From Flabesymbios commensalis (taxonomy: Eukaryota; Annelida; Polychaeta; Terebellida; Flabelligeridae): DNA of 64,000 bases. The DNA lies in assembly GCA_964017125.1 (NCBI GenBank), contig OZ024913.1, forward strand, positions 248,001 through 312,000. The letters are read 5' to 3'. Position numbers and translations under genes: made by a program. Shown here piece after piece: positions 12,479 to 23,359 of this stretch; position 1 is the stretch's first letter, and each line of letters starts with the position of its first letter. Below the pieces are notes generated by a model. The model was given only the letters and a program-made list of their open reading frames with translations. It did not search any database and was not told the origin of the DNA.

Positions 12479-14309
12479 TAGGGGAGAGTGGGGGATGTCG
12501 ACACACCTAACATACTTGTCTAATATCAGATGGATTATTAATAATAAACATTAAATACTATTGTGTAAATATGAGTTCACAATATACCTTGTTAATTCTC
12601 TAGACCAACCTCAGATAAATTTCATTGAATCAACACATTCCACTAAATGATGATTTGAGGTTGGTATGCGGACATGCCCCGCACAAGGGGCATGTCCACA
12701 TGGGGTGTGTGGATATGCCCCACAGTGGGAGGTGGACATACCCCATAGTGGTATTAAACAAGCCTTGTATTTAATAAAAAAAAATGACACACAGAAAAGC
12801 ATTGAAAATAACACTATAATATATATTTTTTAATATATAGAAGACAACAAAACAGAGAATCAGCCAAGGTAAATTTGTTTAAATCAAAGCAGAGCCGGGG
12901 AGGGGGGATATGCTAAAGGACTTTGGGTTCAGGGTGTGATCACTTCAGTGTGCAGGCCCTATGTGGGATCCACGCACACACTGTAGCCGCATAGGCTTCT
13001 ACAACCAGATATCTCACACTCTGCCAACACAGCCCTCATCAGACCTCTGCTCGTTTTTGTCCTATACTGGCCACTGGTGGCCCACTGACTGCAGCAACTG
13101 CTGCCAGTGGTGCGCGTCATGCCATCCACCTCCATCCCAGATAGCAATGTGATGGACCTGGGCCAGAGATGACCTGCAACTGCTTGCCACTGGTGGCCTA
13201 CCACACGTATGTCCGGCTGATAGCCGATGGCTCATTAGCCACATTGTTTGACAGTGGTGGGTCACCGATGATCCATCAGTGGCATGGAAATGCCACCCTT
13301 TGATTGCCGCCTGAGTGTCGCTGGTGGTCGACAGATATGTTTGTCCAACGGCCGATGACAGACTGCCAGCGGGCACCGGCGATGATGGCTGTGGTCAGTG
13401 GACAGCGGGCCAAACTGTTAGTGTGTATCCAGCAGATCTCCCACCAAGCCATGAGACGTTGATTTAATGTTGGTTTATTGGCGGCCGAGCGTTGTAGATA
13501 ATGGGCTAACATTAAACCAGGATTGAGCTATCATACATCCCATGTTAGCCTCCGGAGGCAGGTACAAAACGTAGCTCATCAAAGATGAGACATTGAACAA
13601 GTTTTTGTTACAATGCTGGCCCAACTTCGGAGATTGAAACAACACTAATCCGATGCATGCGGCATTAACGGGGGGGGATTAATAATACGGACACAACATT
13701 GAAACAACACTGAGATCTGATTGTCAACATGTGCACAAACGTTTTACCCTGCAGTCAAGGTGGGAAGCAAACCCTGATTTAATATTAGCAGTTGTATAAT
13801 TTTATAATAAATACTAACCAAATTAATCAATCACTGGTTAGTGTTTGTGTCATGGGGCATGTCCACACAGGGCGGATATGCCCCACAATGGGGCATATCC
13901 GCACTGGGACTGGGGCATATTCGCCCAGGGTGGACATGCCCCATACAGTATTGGACAATAATTCTTGCATTATCAGCCATGACAGCAGTGAACGGCGATA
14001 TTCACTTCACACATTGATCATATACATTACTCAGCATATGTGGGAACCTTGGTCTGTCAGTACATTTAAAAAGCTAAATAGCTGGAGCCTTCACCACAAG
14101 CTATTAAAATAACTTCCACGGACGTTAAAATCATGTTTTGTTTCCAGTAATCAAGACATCAATCTACCCGAATCAAACAACTTGAATAAAAGTATCTCAT
14201 GCAAAATGTATATCATGTAAACCATATTATTCACCAGCTGGCGCTACATTTAAATATACTGAGACATGTGGACATACCCCAGTGTGCGGATATGCCCCAC
14301 TCTCCCCTA
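12479..14309. mobile_element. Non-autonomous DNA element, same terminal family as 2106-3690
   Basis: The left end (12479, taggggagagtgggg) is matched by the right end in reverse complement (to 14309). Ctg occurs on both flanks (12476-12478 and 14310-14312), a weak target-duplication candidate. Subterminal regions repeat words like gtggacatgcccca and ggatatgccccac (12670-12750, 13845-13950, 14267-14300), mostly starting from a gggg/cccc block. The centre (about 13050-13560) is rich in short palindromic words (ccactggtggcc, cagtggtgggtc) and relics of the palindromic MITE family. No transposase is seen. Confidence 0.7.
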
Positions 14310-14795
14310 CTGTATATTATCCTGTGACGAAAGCAAGTGATTGTGTTGCTGTGGTTGATGTGTTTGTGTTGCTGTGGTTGATGTTGCTGTGTGTGAACTG
14401 TCTGCAGCCAACTATATACCTGATATAGTCTATATACTGGACTGGTATTATTGTGGGCGATAATATGTGGATCGTTGATCTCTCATAGACTGCTAAATGA
14501 CGGTAAACGTCGATCACGGAAAAACTAGGCCCAGAATATAATAGGAGGAAAGGTACAACTACTATATTATATGAGTGATTTAATACGATTTGTTTCCGTT
14601 ATAAATACGATTTAACACTTACTTTTGTAGATTTTTCAGATGGAAAAAAATGTGGAATTGAGACCATTCGATACATGCTACGAACTAATTCAATTCCAAT
14701 GACGACAGTGACTTATCTGTGCTCAGTTTTAATTATGTTTAAAGTTGTTCCATCAAATGTATTTATAAACGCAGTCTAATGGGGTGTGGTCGAAG
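14310..14795. other. Non-coding, short TG-rich repeat at 14336-14400
   Basis: Contains a 22-24-bp imperfect repeat (tgttgctgtggttgatgtg) two to three times, then AT-rich unique sequence. A tttttcag acceptor-like site at about 14630-14640 is followed by only about 20 codons open (starting MEKNVELRPF), too little to call an exon. Confidence 0.4.
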
Positions 14796-15068
14796 TGCTG
14801 TCCCATTATGTCTTCTTGTCTTCTTCTGGTATGTACTGTCTCCCAATCTCATCTGCATGATTATCAACATTTTGCCGACTTGGGGACCGTGATGGTCTGG
14901 TGCGGATTGGACGGGGGGTGGGGGAGTGGCGATCTCTCTGTGGGTCGTCTTTTCCTAAAGTTCGATTACCACTACCTGTTGCGGTTAGTCCTGAACCAGT
15001 CCCTGCCACTTTCAGGTGGCTTTAGCCAGGCAACGGCTCTGCTAGCATTAGCAGCTGATGATTACTAA
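14796..15068. other. Open segment on both strands, unidentified
   Basis: This GC-richer block is open on plus (about 90 codons) and minus (about 67 codons). Neither peptide matches a family I know. The minus one is Ser/Arg/Pro-rich (RPIRTRPSRSPSRQNVD); the plus one has an alternating hydrophobic pattern. It could be an exon of an unknown gene or simply GC-rich DNA with few stops. Confidence 0.15.
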
Positions 15069-15654
15069 AATAAAAAATAAAAAAGCAACCAGCTGTAGGA
15101 ATTTTTTGTAAAAAGAAAGTTATGAGAACTTCTTTAACCAGTGTGCCATACCACACAGGACTCGTACGTCAAATGTAAGTCGTGCGTTGCTCGCGCGTTT
15201 CTCACGCGACTCGCCACAAAATCAAATCAAAAGTGATTTTATCTCATGTCGCGTGAGAATCGCATGGAAATCCTGTGAGTATGACGTGGGCAGTAAGGTA
15301 TTTCCCAATGCCGTGACGATCCCTACAATCCGTAAAAATTCTATTATTTTCTCAATTTCTCTGAAATTCAATTTTGTCAACTGTAAAAATGTCCAATGGT
15401 AGGGTGGATCGAGGTGTGTATGTGAGGTTTTCTGGTAAAATACGTGTATTTTATTGTTTCTCTTTTTCTGCGATTTTTTTAAGTTATCTGAATAAACGAC
15501 ACAAAAAATACAGCAATCAAGGGCTCATGAAAAAGTATGTAAAATATGCTTTAAAATTTATCTGGGATGACACCACTAAATCTAAAAAATTCACGGGGAT
15601 GGCTTACATTGTATCCCTTTCAGTGCGAGGATCGTCTTTAAACGTCAGAATATT
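15069..15654. other. Non-coding, CG-bearing stretch
   Basis: Contains a CpG-rich patch at 15170-15290 with a loose inverted pair of gtttctcacgcgac and gtcgcgtgagaatc (about 15197-15262). The remainder is AT-rich. No gene seen. Confidence 0.4.
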
Positions 15655-16062
15655 ACGTCCATCATATGTCTGATATATCAACCTTCTGATGGCTAGAATA
15701 TAATATGTTTCCTTATTAACCCTCTGGGGCCTAGAACACCACATGCTTCATTAATTAACCCTCTGGGAGACGCGAGTACCACATGTATCATGTACTAACC
15801 CTCCGAGGGCTGGACTATCCTATCTCTCATATATCAGCCTCTGATAATTTATGTTTCATGTATGCATCTTGTGCGGCCTAGATTATCATAGGTCTCATTG
15901 ATTAAACCTATGAGATCTATACTGTCATATTTCTCATGCATTAACCTTCTCATGGCTAGATCTAGAGTAGGCCTATTATATGTTTGATGTGGGCCTAGTC
16001 TATTAACCATCATTGAGCCAGACCAGCGTATACTACATATATTATTCATTAACCCTCTGGGA
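15655..16062 (+). repeat. About 55-bp degenerate tandem repeat, left part
   Basis: Units recur as taaccctctggggcctaga followed by an AT-rich half containing cacatgtttcat. About seven diverged copies. The same repeat resumes at 16972 after an insertion. Confidence 0.85.
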
Positions 16063-16971
16063 TATGGTTGGCAATAATTATAAATCTTTCGCGGATGATT
16101 ATAAATTTTCCGCGGACAATTAAAAACCTTCCGCGTAGAATTAAAAACCTTCCGCGGATAATTAAAAACCTTCCGCGGAGAATTATAACCTTCTGCGGAT
16201 AATTAAAAACCTTCCGCGGATAATTAAAAACCTTCCGCGGATAATTAAAAACCTTCCGCGGACAATCAAAAACCTCCCGCGGATAATTAAAAAACTTTCA
16301 CGGAGAATTAAAAACCTTCCGCGGATAATTAAAAACCTTCCGCAGATAATTAAAAACCTTCCGCGGATAATTAAAAGCCTTCCGCGGATAATTATAAACC
16401 TTCCGCGGACAATTAAAAACCTTCCGCGGATAATTAAAAACCTTCCACGAAAAATTAAAAACCTTCCGCGGATAATTAAAAACCTTCCGCGGATAATTAA
16501 AAACCTTCCGCGGATAATTATAAACCTTCCGCGGACAATTAAAAACCTTTCGCGGATAATTAAAAACCTTCCGCGAATAATTAAAAACCTTCCGCGGATA
16601 ATTAAAAACCTTCCGCGGATAATTATAAACACTCCGCGGACAATTAAAAACCTTCCGCGGATATTTAAATACCTTCCGCGGAGAATTAAAAACCTTCCGC
16701 GGATAATTAAAACGTTCCGCGGAGAATTAATTTTTAATTTTCTGCGGGAGGTTTTTAATTGTCCGCAGAAGGTTTTTAATTATCCGCGGAAGGTTTTTAA
16801 TTATCCGCGGAAAGTTATAATTCTCCGCGGAAGGTTTTTAATTATCCGTGGAAGGTTATAATTCTTCGCAGAAGGTTTTTAATTGTCCGCGGAAGGTTTT
16901 TAATTATCCGCGGAAGGTTTTTAATTAACCTCGGAAGGTTTATTTACTTATGAGGGTGATGGCCAACCATA
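16063..16971. mobile_element. 909-bp fold-back element made of inverted 21-bp repeats
   Basis: The ends are inverted: tatggttggc at 16063 and gccaaccata ending at 16971, flanked on both sides by ctggga (16057-16062 and 16972-16977), a 6-bp target duplication. From about 16085 to 16730 the interior is a 21-bp tandem repeat, aattaaaaaccttccgcgga, about 30 copies. From about 16730 to 16935 the same unit runs in the opposite orientation, so the element can fold into a long hairpin with one arm about three times longer than the other. The 149-codon minus-strand open frame (7-residue repeat FLIIRGR) follows from the 21-bp unit being divisible by 3, and nothing else supports a protein. This is classic fold-back architecture. 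Confidence 0.85.
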
Positions 16972-17135
16972 CTGGGAGGTAGACGCTCATAATATATATC
17001 TTATATTAGGCCTAACTAGCTTATTGTAACTAGAGTATTATATTCTTCATCTAATAACCCTCTTGGGGTCTAGAGTAGGCCCACCACATGCATCCTTCAT
17101 CAACTCTCTGAAGGCCAGAAGAGATGATCATTATG
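16972..17135 (+). repeat. About 55-bp degenerate tandem repeat, right part
   Basis: Continuation of 15655-16062 after the fold-back insertion. The words aaccctcttggggtctagag and caactctctgaaggccag mark two more units. Confidence 0.75.
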
Positions 17136-17352
17136 TCTCATACATAATTTTTAATGTAAAATATGATCAACATATACGCATGTGAATGCAGGCATGATTG
17201 TGGCCTACACGATGTGTTTGCAATTCCCCTTTGCCTTTTTATCGCGTCAAACAACGCGTCCAAATCGCGTTATGTGTGTTTTAAAAAAAACGCGTCTAAA
17301 TCGTGTGATATATCGCGCGAAATAAACGCTTGCGTGGCGCACGCATTCTGCC

Positions 17353-17765
17353 TGTGGAGTCATTTAGTGAAGTTTGAATTGTACTTTAGTTTAAATTGCC
17401 GCGTCCCCTGTAGTCCAGATAGCTTGGATCCTGGATTTCGCAACATATTATAAATAATAACACTTTTTAAAGCATTTCATGCCCAGCAAACACGTGGCAT
17501 TGAACCAATGTTGTGTTAATGTTAGGCCAGCATCGTAGACTGTTGACCAAAGGTCTCAACAGCATTGGTTTGATGCCTTGTGTTCACTGGGCATGTGCCT
17601 TTCTAGTACAATGATTCGAATGTGTTATATTGTTGGAAGAGCGTCGTGGACAGTGGCACATTGTTAATCTACCATCAGGTCAAACCCACTGTGCACGCGA
17701 CGTGACGTTGATTCAATGTCGCAACAACGTTGTGTCTCGTGTGTCACCTCTATACTCTATATCAC
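17353..17765 (+). repeat. Segmental duplication, copy 1
   Basis: Matches 21611-22060 in the same order and orientation, through the blocks gtccagatagc, the whole palindromic MITE, gcatgtgcctttctagta, ggtcaaacccactgtgcacg and gttgattcaatgtcgcaaca. Divergence is moderate, with several small indels. Copy 1 lacks the left half of a palindrome that copy 2 has. Confidence 0.85.
17481..17592. mobile_element. Palindromic MITE (cccagcaaacac family)
   Basis: A 112-bp imperfect palindrome from gcccagcaaacac to gtgttcactgggc. Family consensus by eye: cccagcaaacacga, acgttgacccaatgttg, aatgttgggccaacgtcg, then the mirror half. No coding capacity. Many further copies are listed below; this one sits inside the segmental duplication. 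Confidence 0.85.
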
Positions 17766-18512
17766 AGTGTTATCACACTGAACTCACGGTATGAGATCAT
17801 TATCTGTTCTCACTGTGAGATCATGGTGAGCTTACATGAACTCTATGTTTTACCACACTAGACTCACGGCATGAGATCATTATCTGGTCATTAACTGATC
17901 TCACTGTGAGATCATTCTGTACTCACATGAACTCACAGTTTTATCACTCTGAACTCACAGTATGTGATCATTATCTAATCTCACTGTGAGATCATGCTGT
18001 GCTCACATGACCTCACACTTTTATCACACTGAGCTCATGGCATGAGATCATTATCTTATCTCACTGTAAGATCATGGTGAGCTGGCATGAACTCGATGTT
18101 TTATCACACTTGACTCACAGTATGAGATCATTATCTGATCTTACTGTGAGATCATGATGAGCTCACATGAACTCACAGTTTTATTACACATAAATCACAG
18201 TATGAGATCATAATCTGATCGCACTGTGAGATCATGGTGAGCTCACATGAACTCACAGTTTTATCACACTGAACTCACGGCATGAGATCATTATCTAATC
18301 TCATTGTGAGATCATGATGAGCTCACATGAACTCAATGTTTTATCACATTTGACTCACAGCATGAGATCATTATCTGATCTCACTGTGAGATCATGATGA
18401 GCTCACATGAATGCACAGTTTTATCACACATGACTCACAGTATGAGATAATATTCTGATCGCACTGTGAGATCATGGTGAGCTCACATGAACTCACAGTT
18501 TTATCACACGAT
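17766..18512 (+). repeat. About 81-bp tandem repeat, 9 copies
   Basis: Each unit contains tatcacactgaactcacagt, atgagatcattatctgatct and cactgtgagatcatggtgag. The words gatctcactgtgagatc and gagctcacatgaactc are internal palindromes, so every unit can form two small hairpins. Unit spacing is 78-88 bp. The second unit has about 10 extra bases. Confidence 0.93.
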
Positions 18513-18690
18513 CGTGATTTTATTACTAAAATGTAAAATGTTGCTATCTCTGAAATAATAAATTATAATATAAAATAATATTCTAACTGTCTATATATTT
18601 GTTGGTATTGCCTTTATTTCCGTTTATGTTCCGCGATGACGTTACCATGGAGTTATGTCAATCGAATGAGATCTGAAATTTATTATAATA

Positions 18691-19112
18691 TCCCAGCTAA
18701 CAATTTTACGTCGTCACCACGTTGACACAACGTTGCAATAAAATTGCTGAAACGTTACAGTGTAACGTTGCAGCAACATCATTCTGTAGACTACCTAAAA
18801 ACGTTGTCACAACGTCACAAAGTAACGTTGACAGGTAACCTTCTAGAAACATCAAAGTTACTGCAACGTTGTGATGAACGTTTTCAAATTACATTTCAGC
18901 AACGTTATCACAACGTTGTGTTGAACGTTTGCAAATAACATTCCAGCAACCTTACTGCAGCGTTATGATATGAACGTTTACAATGACATTCCAGCAACGT
19001 TACTACAACATTGTTTTGAACGTTTGCAAATGATATTCCAGCAACGTTACTGCAACCTTTGTGATAAGCGTTTGCCAATGACATCCCAGCAACGTTACTA
19101 CAACGTTGAAAT
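18691..19112 (+). repeat. AACGTT-rich repeat, about 58-bp unit
   Basis: Begins with cccagctaacaa, an end also seen inverted at 41181-41193. The body repeats gcaacgttactacaacgttg plus tgaacgtttgcaaatgacat about five times from 18850. Confidence 0.85.
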
Positions 19113-20390
19113 ATGACATTACCCCATCGGTTTATAGGCCTTTCTTACCACTTTCTTCTAATGTGTTTCACCATAGACATAAAAATTTGCTGTGCATCTG
19201 TTGCAGGGTTCAAAATAAAGTTTTAAAAAAATGTGAAAAAACACTTGTCAAAATCTGGTTGTCCACTCAGACAATCTCCTGGTAACAAATTCTGGTTGTC
19301 CCGGACAACCTGAAATATCTTATTTTGAAAGCTTCGCTTTAAGTGCAATATATTGAGTAAGTCAAACACGTCACCATGTTTCATCACTTTATTTTTTATA
19401 CAAAACAGTTTATTTGGTTTTGTCAGTTCCTTCACTCTCCTCTTTGCTGTCGATTAGTGGTAGCGGACGGCAGTGACACTTGGCAGCTCTCTCTCTCTCT
19501 CTCTCTTGCCTGAGATAAAGTTATAAAACAAAAATACATTAGTCCTCACTTTCATCAGGAAGTCCAGCTAACGAGCTGTCATATTTCCAAAGCAAGACCA
19601 AACATTTTTTTAACAAGAGGCCATCCGGCCACCATAATCCCCCGCCCTACCGCACGATAATTTTCACATTCTGTTTTACACTAGTGGTCTACCTAACTAG
19701 CACAGTTTGCCATGTATATTACATATTTTAAAGTCAATGATCGTCGCAAGTTGACATTTTTTTAATTTAATCAATTTTGGATTTTTGAGGGCATATCACT
19801 TACTGAAACCATACATTTCTTTTTATAATAGGCTTCATTGGTGTAGCTATTTGGCACAGTTTTTTTTATGTTGCCCATAATAAAGTCAATAATAGCTTGA
19901 CGTTGACCATTGTGAATTTGTTTGAGTTAATTTTTTCCAGGGCCATATCCATGTAAAGATGTACTAATGTTTACTATGGCGATAGTCTGCCATTGTGTGG
20001 TATACATTATACAAGTATTGCATCAATTCTACCTTTATGGATGCTTACCATTTTGTCTTTTCTCGGGGCATGTTTTAACACCTCCAATATGGCCTCATCA
20101 ATATCTGTCACGCTTGAACCCTGGTGTACTTTCAGGCAAGCATCTGTGAAAGAAAAATGGACTCAAGAATGTTACATCGTATACTGGTATACTGTTTCAC
20201 AAATATAAATTGTTTCACATTCACCTAATTGCGCAAAGAACATGAAGAAACGATTGATAATCTCACATACTCTGTTCCAATGACAATTCATCATGGTCAT
20301 TAATTGACAATCCAGACCTCCCATACATTTTTGTGTACAAGATTGGTATCTTTATACATGGATATTTAATTCTAATATTTTTTACCTAAC
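19113..20390. other. Non-coding; (CT)10 at 19487-19506
   Basis: AT-rich unique sequence. The stretch 19220-19435 is open on the minus strand for 70 codons but has no recognisable motif. 19610-19670 is a GC-rich patch (gaggccatccggccacc) of the kind found in dispersed repeats. No gene supported. Confidence 0.45.
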
Positions 20391-21003
20391 GTTGAAATAA
20401 CGTTATTACAACGTTATTATATAAAAACACAAAAACATTTTCTAATAATATAATAACCCTCTGAATATATTTATTTGGTGATTCAGTTGATTTCAATTTC
20501 TGCTGTACAGGCGTCACGATATAACGTTGCAAAAACGTAACTGTAACGTTGTCAACTTGCGTGAATGGTGTGTGTGTTTTAAACGTTAGGATAACGTTAT
20601 TACAACGTCATAAAGTAGCTAGTCATATCGCAGAAAAAGACAGAAATGACATTATTTCTGAAAGTATAAATGCCAAAAATGATATAATAACTCTCTAAAT
20701 TTATTAGATAGTTAATTCCTCTAATGCCAATTTCAGTTCTGCAGCCCTCTCTTTATAACGTTGTGATAACGTTACTTTAACGTTGCATACACACGTGAAT
20801 GATATAAAATATTGCATGTTGTTTTTAACGTTGAAATAACGTTATTATAACGTTATAAAATTATTACTCAAAACACGAAAATAAAAAAAGTTTTTGTTCC
20901 TGAAGGTATAAATAATAATAATAAATTGTATTCTCTTGTTTTGTTCAGTAGATTCCACTATATAACGTTGCGAAGACGTTACTATAACGTTATTTCAATC
21001 GGG
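20391..21003 (+). repeat. AACGTT-type repeat with about 190-240-bp units, three copies
   Basis: The units start aacgttgaaataacgttatt at 20391, 20581 and 20827 and share a middle (tctgaatatatttatt-like), then an AACGTT-dense end. This is the same kind of repeat as 18691-19112 and 37545-41193. The three may derive from one satellite-bearing element. Confidence 0.8.
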
Positions 21004-21276
21004 AAGATTTTGAAATTTAAAAAAAAAATTCCAATCCCAATATCTAAGAATTAGTTAATAATCTTAACAATTATTCTTTAATGTATTTTGCGTAGTCGGG
21101 AATGCACATGCTTGCATACTTGTGGAGATCCCTTGTATTTATTCAAAATATATAAATGGAAGTAGAAACGTGTATACATATATATTAAGGTTAACGATAA
21201 GCGACAACCCAGCTAACAGAAACCATTCTGCTAACAACTCTCATATATTTAATTGTTCCTGGACGGCGGCTTGTCC

Positions 21277-21522
21277 CTGTCATGTATGAGAGCATTTGCA
21301 TAACATTCCGGGAATATTCTGCACTTGTGAATATTATTCGCATGTTCTAAGAATCCTTCCAATTAACAATTCATCAAGTATATCAATGTTTGCAGTTACC
21401 AAAAAAATATTCTCAAAGTTGCTCATTCCCCCGTTTGTTCTTGTCATGAGAACATTTCCATATCATCCCGGGAATATTTTGCATCAGTAAATATTATACG
21501 AACGTTCTAAGAATGTTTCCAT
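21277..21522 (+). repeat. Two-copy repeat around gggaatatt
   Basis: 21277-21362 and 21439-21522 align over about 80 bp (tgtcatgaga, catcccgggaatatt, cgttctaagaatgtttcc). An acccagctaacag end-like word precedes them at 21208. Confidence 0.8.
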
Positions 21523-21742
21523 GGATTAAGGTGTTGGGATATATTTGTTTTGTTTGCGGTGTGTTTAATGCGGTCAATGTTTAGTGGGGGAATATGGATC
21601 ATAATGCGTATTTGTGGAGTCAGTTTGAATTGCCTCGTCCCCTGCAGTCCAGATAGCCTAAATTAGATCCTAGATATATAAATATATAGGCCTACCCTAA
21701 ATTTCGCAACATAATATAATAACATTTTTTTAATCATTTAAT

Positions 21743-21853
21743 GCCCAGCAAACACGAAGCATCGAACCAATGTTGTTTTAATGTTGGGCCAGAGTCGTAG
21801 ACGATTGACCAAAGTTGAAACAACATTAATTCAATGCCTTGTGTTTACTGGGC
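21743..21853. mobile_element. Palindromic MITE (cccagcaaacac family)
   Basis: Orthologous-position copy of 17481-17592 inside the duplicated segment, 111 bp, ends gcccagcaaacacg and gtgtttactgggc. Both duplicates carry it at the same place, so it inserted before the duplication. Confidence 0.85.
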
Positions 21854-21964
21854 ATGTGCCTTTCTAGTAGGCTATGGTGATTCGAAGGTTTTTTATTGTT
21901 GGGAGAGCATCGCGGACAGTGGTACATTGTTGATCTAACATCAGGTCAAACCCACTGTGCACGC

Positions 21965-22023
21965 GACGTTGCTGCGACATTGAATCAACGTCATTGACGT
22001 TGATTCAATGTCGCAACAACGTC
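21965..22023. repeat. Near-perfect 59-bp palindrome
   Basis: Arms 21965-21993 and 21995-22023 (29 bp each) pair with a single mismatch and a one-base centre. The arm begins gacgttgctgcgacattgaa. Copy 1 of the segmental duplication has only the right arm. Confidence 0.9.
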
Positions 22024-22060
22024 GTGTCTCGTGTGTCAGCTGTATACTATATTGTGATTT

Positions 22061-23263
22061 CTCAAAATACCACTGTGACCCCCTCCCCATCAGATGGCGT
22101 GATTCATGACAAAGCAGCCACTGACACAATTCGCAAGGCTAAAATTGTACCAGCGCCGCAGATGGTGGGAAACATGCTAAAACAACACTGAACCAACGTA
22201 TGTCTCATGTTTTCTGAGAAAGGAATGTATAGCGTCTGTGTACATCACGTGACCTTCACTCACAGCCAGCTCTCATGCGCACAACAAGCTTTCAAGATAT
22301 ACATCATCACATAAATTCAGATTTCAAGGTAAATAATTTCGTTTATTGGTAGATTTGTTTGTTCAGAATACATTCAGTACATATATGTTGGCCTATCGTC
22401 TAAGGCGCTGGCCCGTAGGCGATGACGACATCAGTCTAATATTGGGCCAACTGGGTTCAATGCTGGACAGATATCTGCATCGTTGGCCCAATGTTGAGCC
22501 AGCAAATTATATTTATTTTTATATATATTGCAATAATATGTTTAATCTAGCCATAGGAAACATCTTATGAAACCGAGGATGCTGTTTGTAGCATTAATAA
22601 TTAGGCGCTGTTACTAATATAGTTTAGTTACATTCATATACAAACAAGATCTACCACCAGACACGATACATTACCATTAATTCAATGTTGTTTGAATGTT
22701 TGCAAGGGTCGCTGACGGTGGCGCAACATTGAAACAACATTGAGAATTGCGATTGAAAATTAATTCGCACAAAACCGCTTCAAAAATACATACTTGTGCA
22801 TGTGCCCAACATATTAAACTTATGAATAGCTTATTGCCAGTGTATGACCTCTAGCCTACATAGATATGCCAATGTTGGAGAATCTCAGTCTACGACTTGC
22901 TATCATGTCCTGACATATGGCCAGCCTTACCCTATGACAAACGTAACCTGTGTATGGCTGGCATAAAATAGCGATATTTATAGCGTATTTGTAACGTAAG
23001 TTTGTATCTTGCTGTGTGGCAGCGAATTTCAGCGATCAATAAATAGTTAAATGATTGTGCATCTACATTGAAATTAATGACGGGTAGGTCTAGTTCTACA
23101 TATACAGCCTTCGTGGGTAGGGGAGTCAAATAATGATTTTCTTAGTTTTAATATTAGAAAAATACCACGGTCATGCCCCAAACCCCCGAGCCAAAACCGG
23201 CCCTAGCCTGCGATATATGCTAGTTAATTACACCGCCTCCCATGTACGATCCAAATGAACCCT
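22061..23263. other. Non-coding with decayed MITE fragments
   Basis: Fragments of the palindromic MITE are seen at about 22145-22200, 22430-22505 (ttgggccaactgggttcaat) and 22664-22750. The rest is AT-rich. No gene recognised. Confidence 0.5.
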
Positions 23264-23359
23264 ATGCGTTGATGCAATGTTTTTACAGTGTTGGGCCAGC
23301 GTCGTTGGCGGTGGTCAAACATTACAACAGCATTACGTCAAGTTCCGTATTTACTGGGA
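23264..23359. mobile_element. Palindromic MITE, diverged copy
   Basis: Contains gttgatgcaatgtttttaca, gtgttgggccagcgtcg and the terminal gtatttactggg. The left terminus is decayed. Confidence 0.65.

Larger units (their letters stand above)
21611..22060 (+). repeat. Segmental duplication, copy 2
   Basis: Second copy of 17353-17765, 4.26 kb downstream. It holds the MITE at 21743-21853 and an extra inverted arm at 21965-21993 that makes a near-perfect palindrome with the shared sequence. Confidence 0.85.

Noticed and set aside
16183-16632. 149-codon minus-strand open frame with a 7-residue repeat (FLIIRGR)
   Set aside because: It follows automatically from a 21-bp tandem repeat with no stop in one frame. 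There is no start context, splice signal or known family, and the repeat reverses orientation just beyond it.
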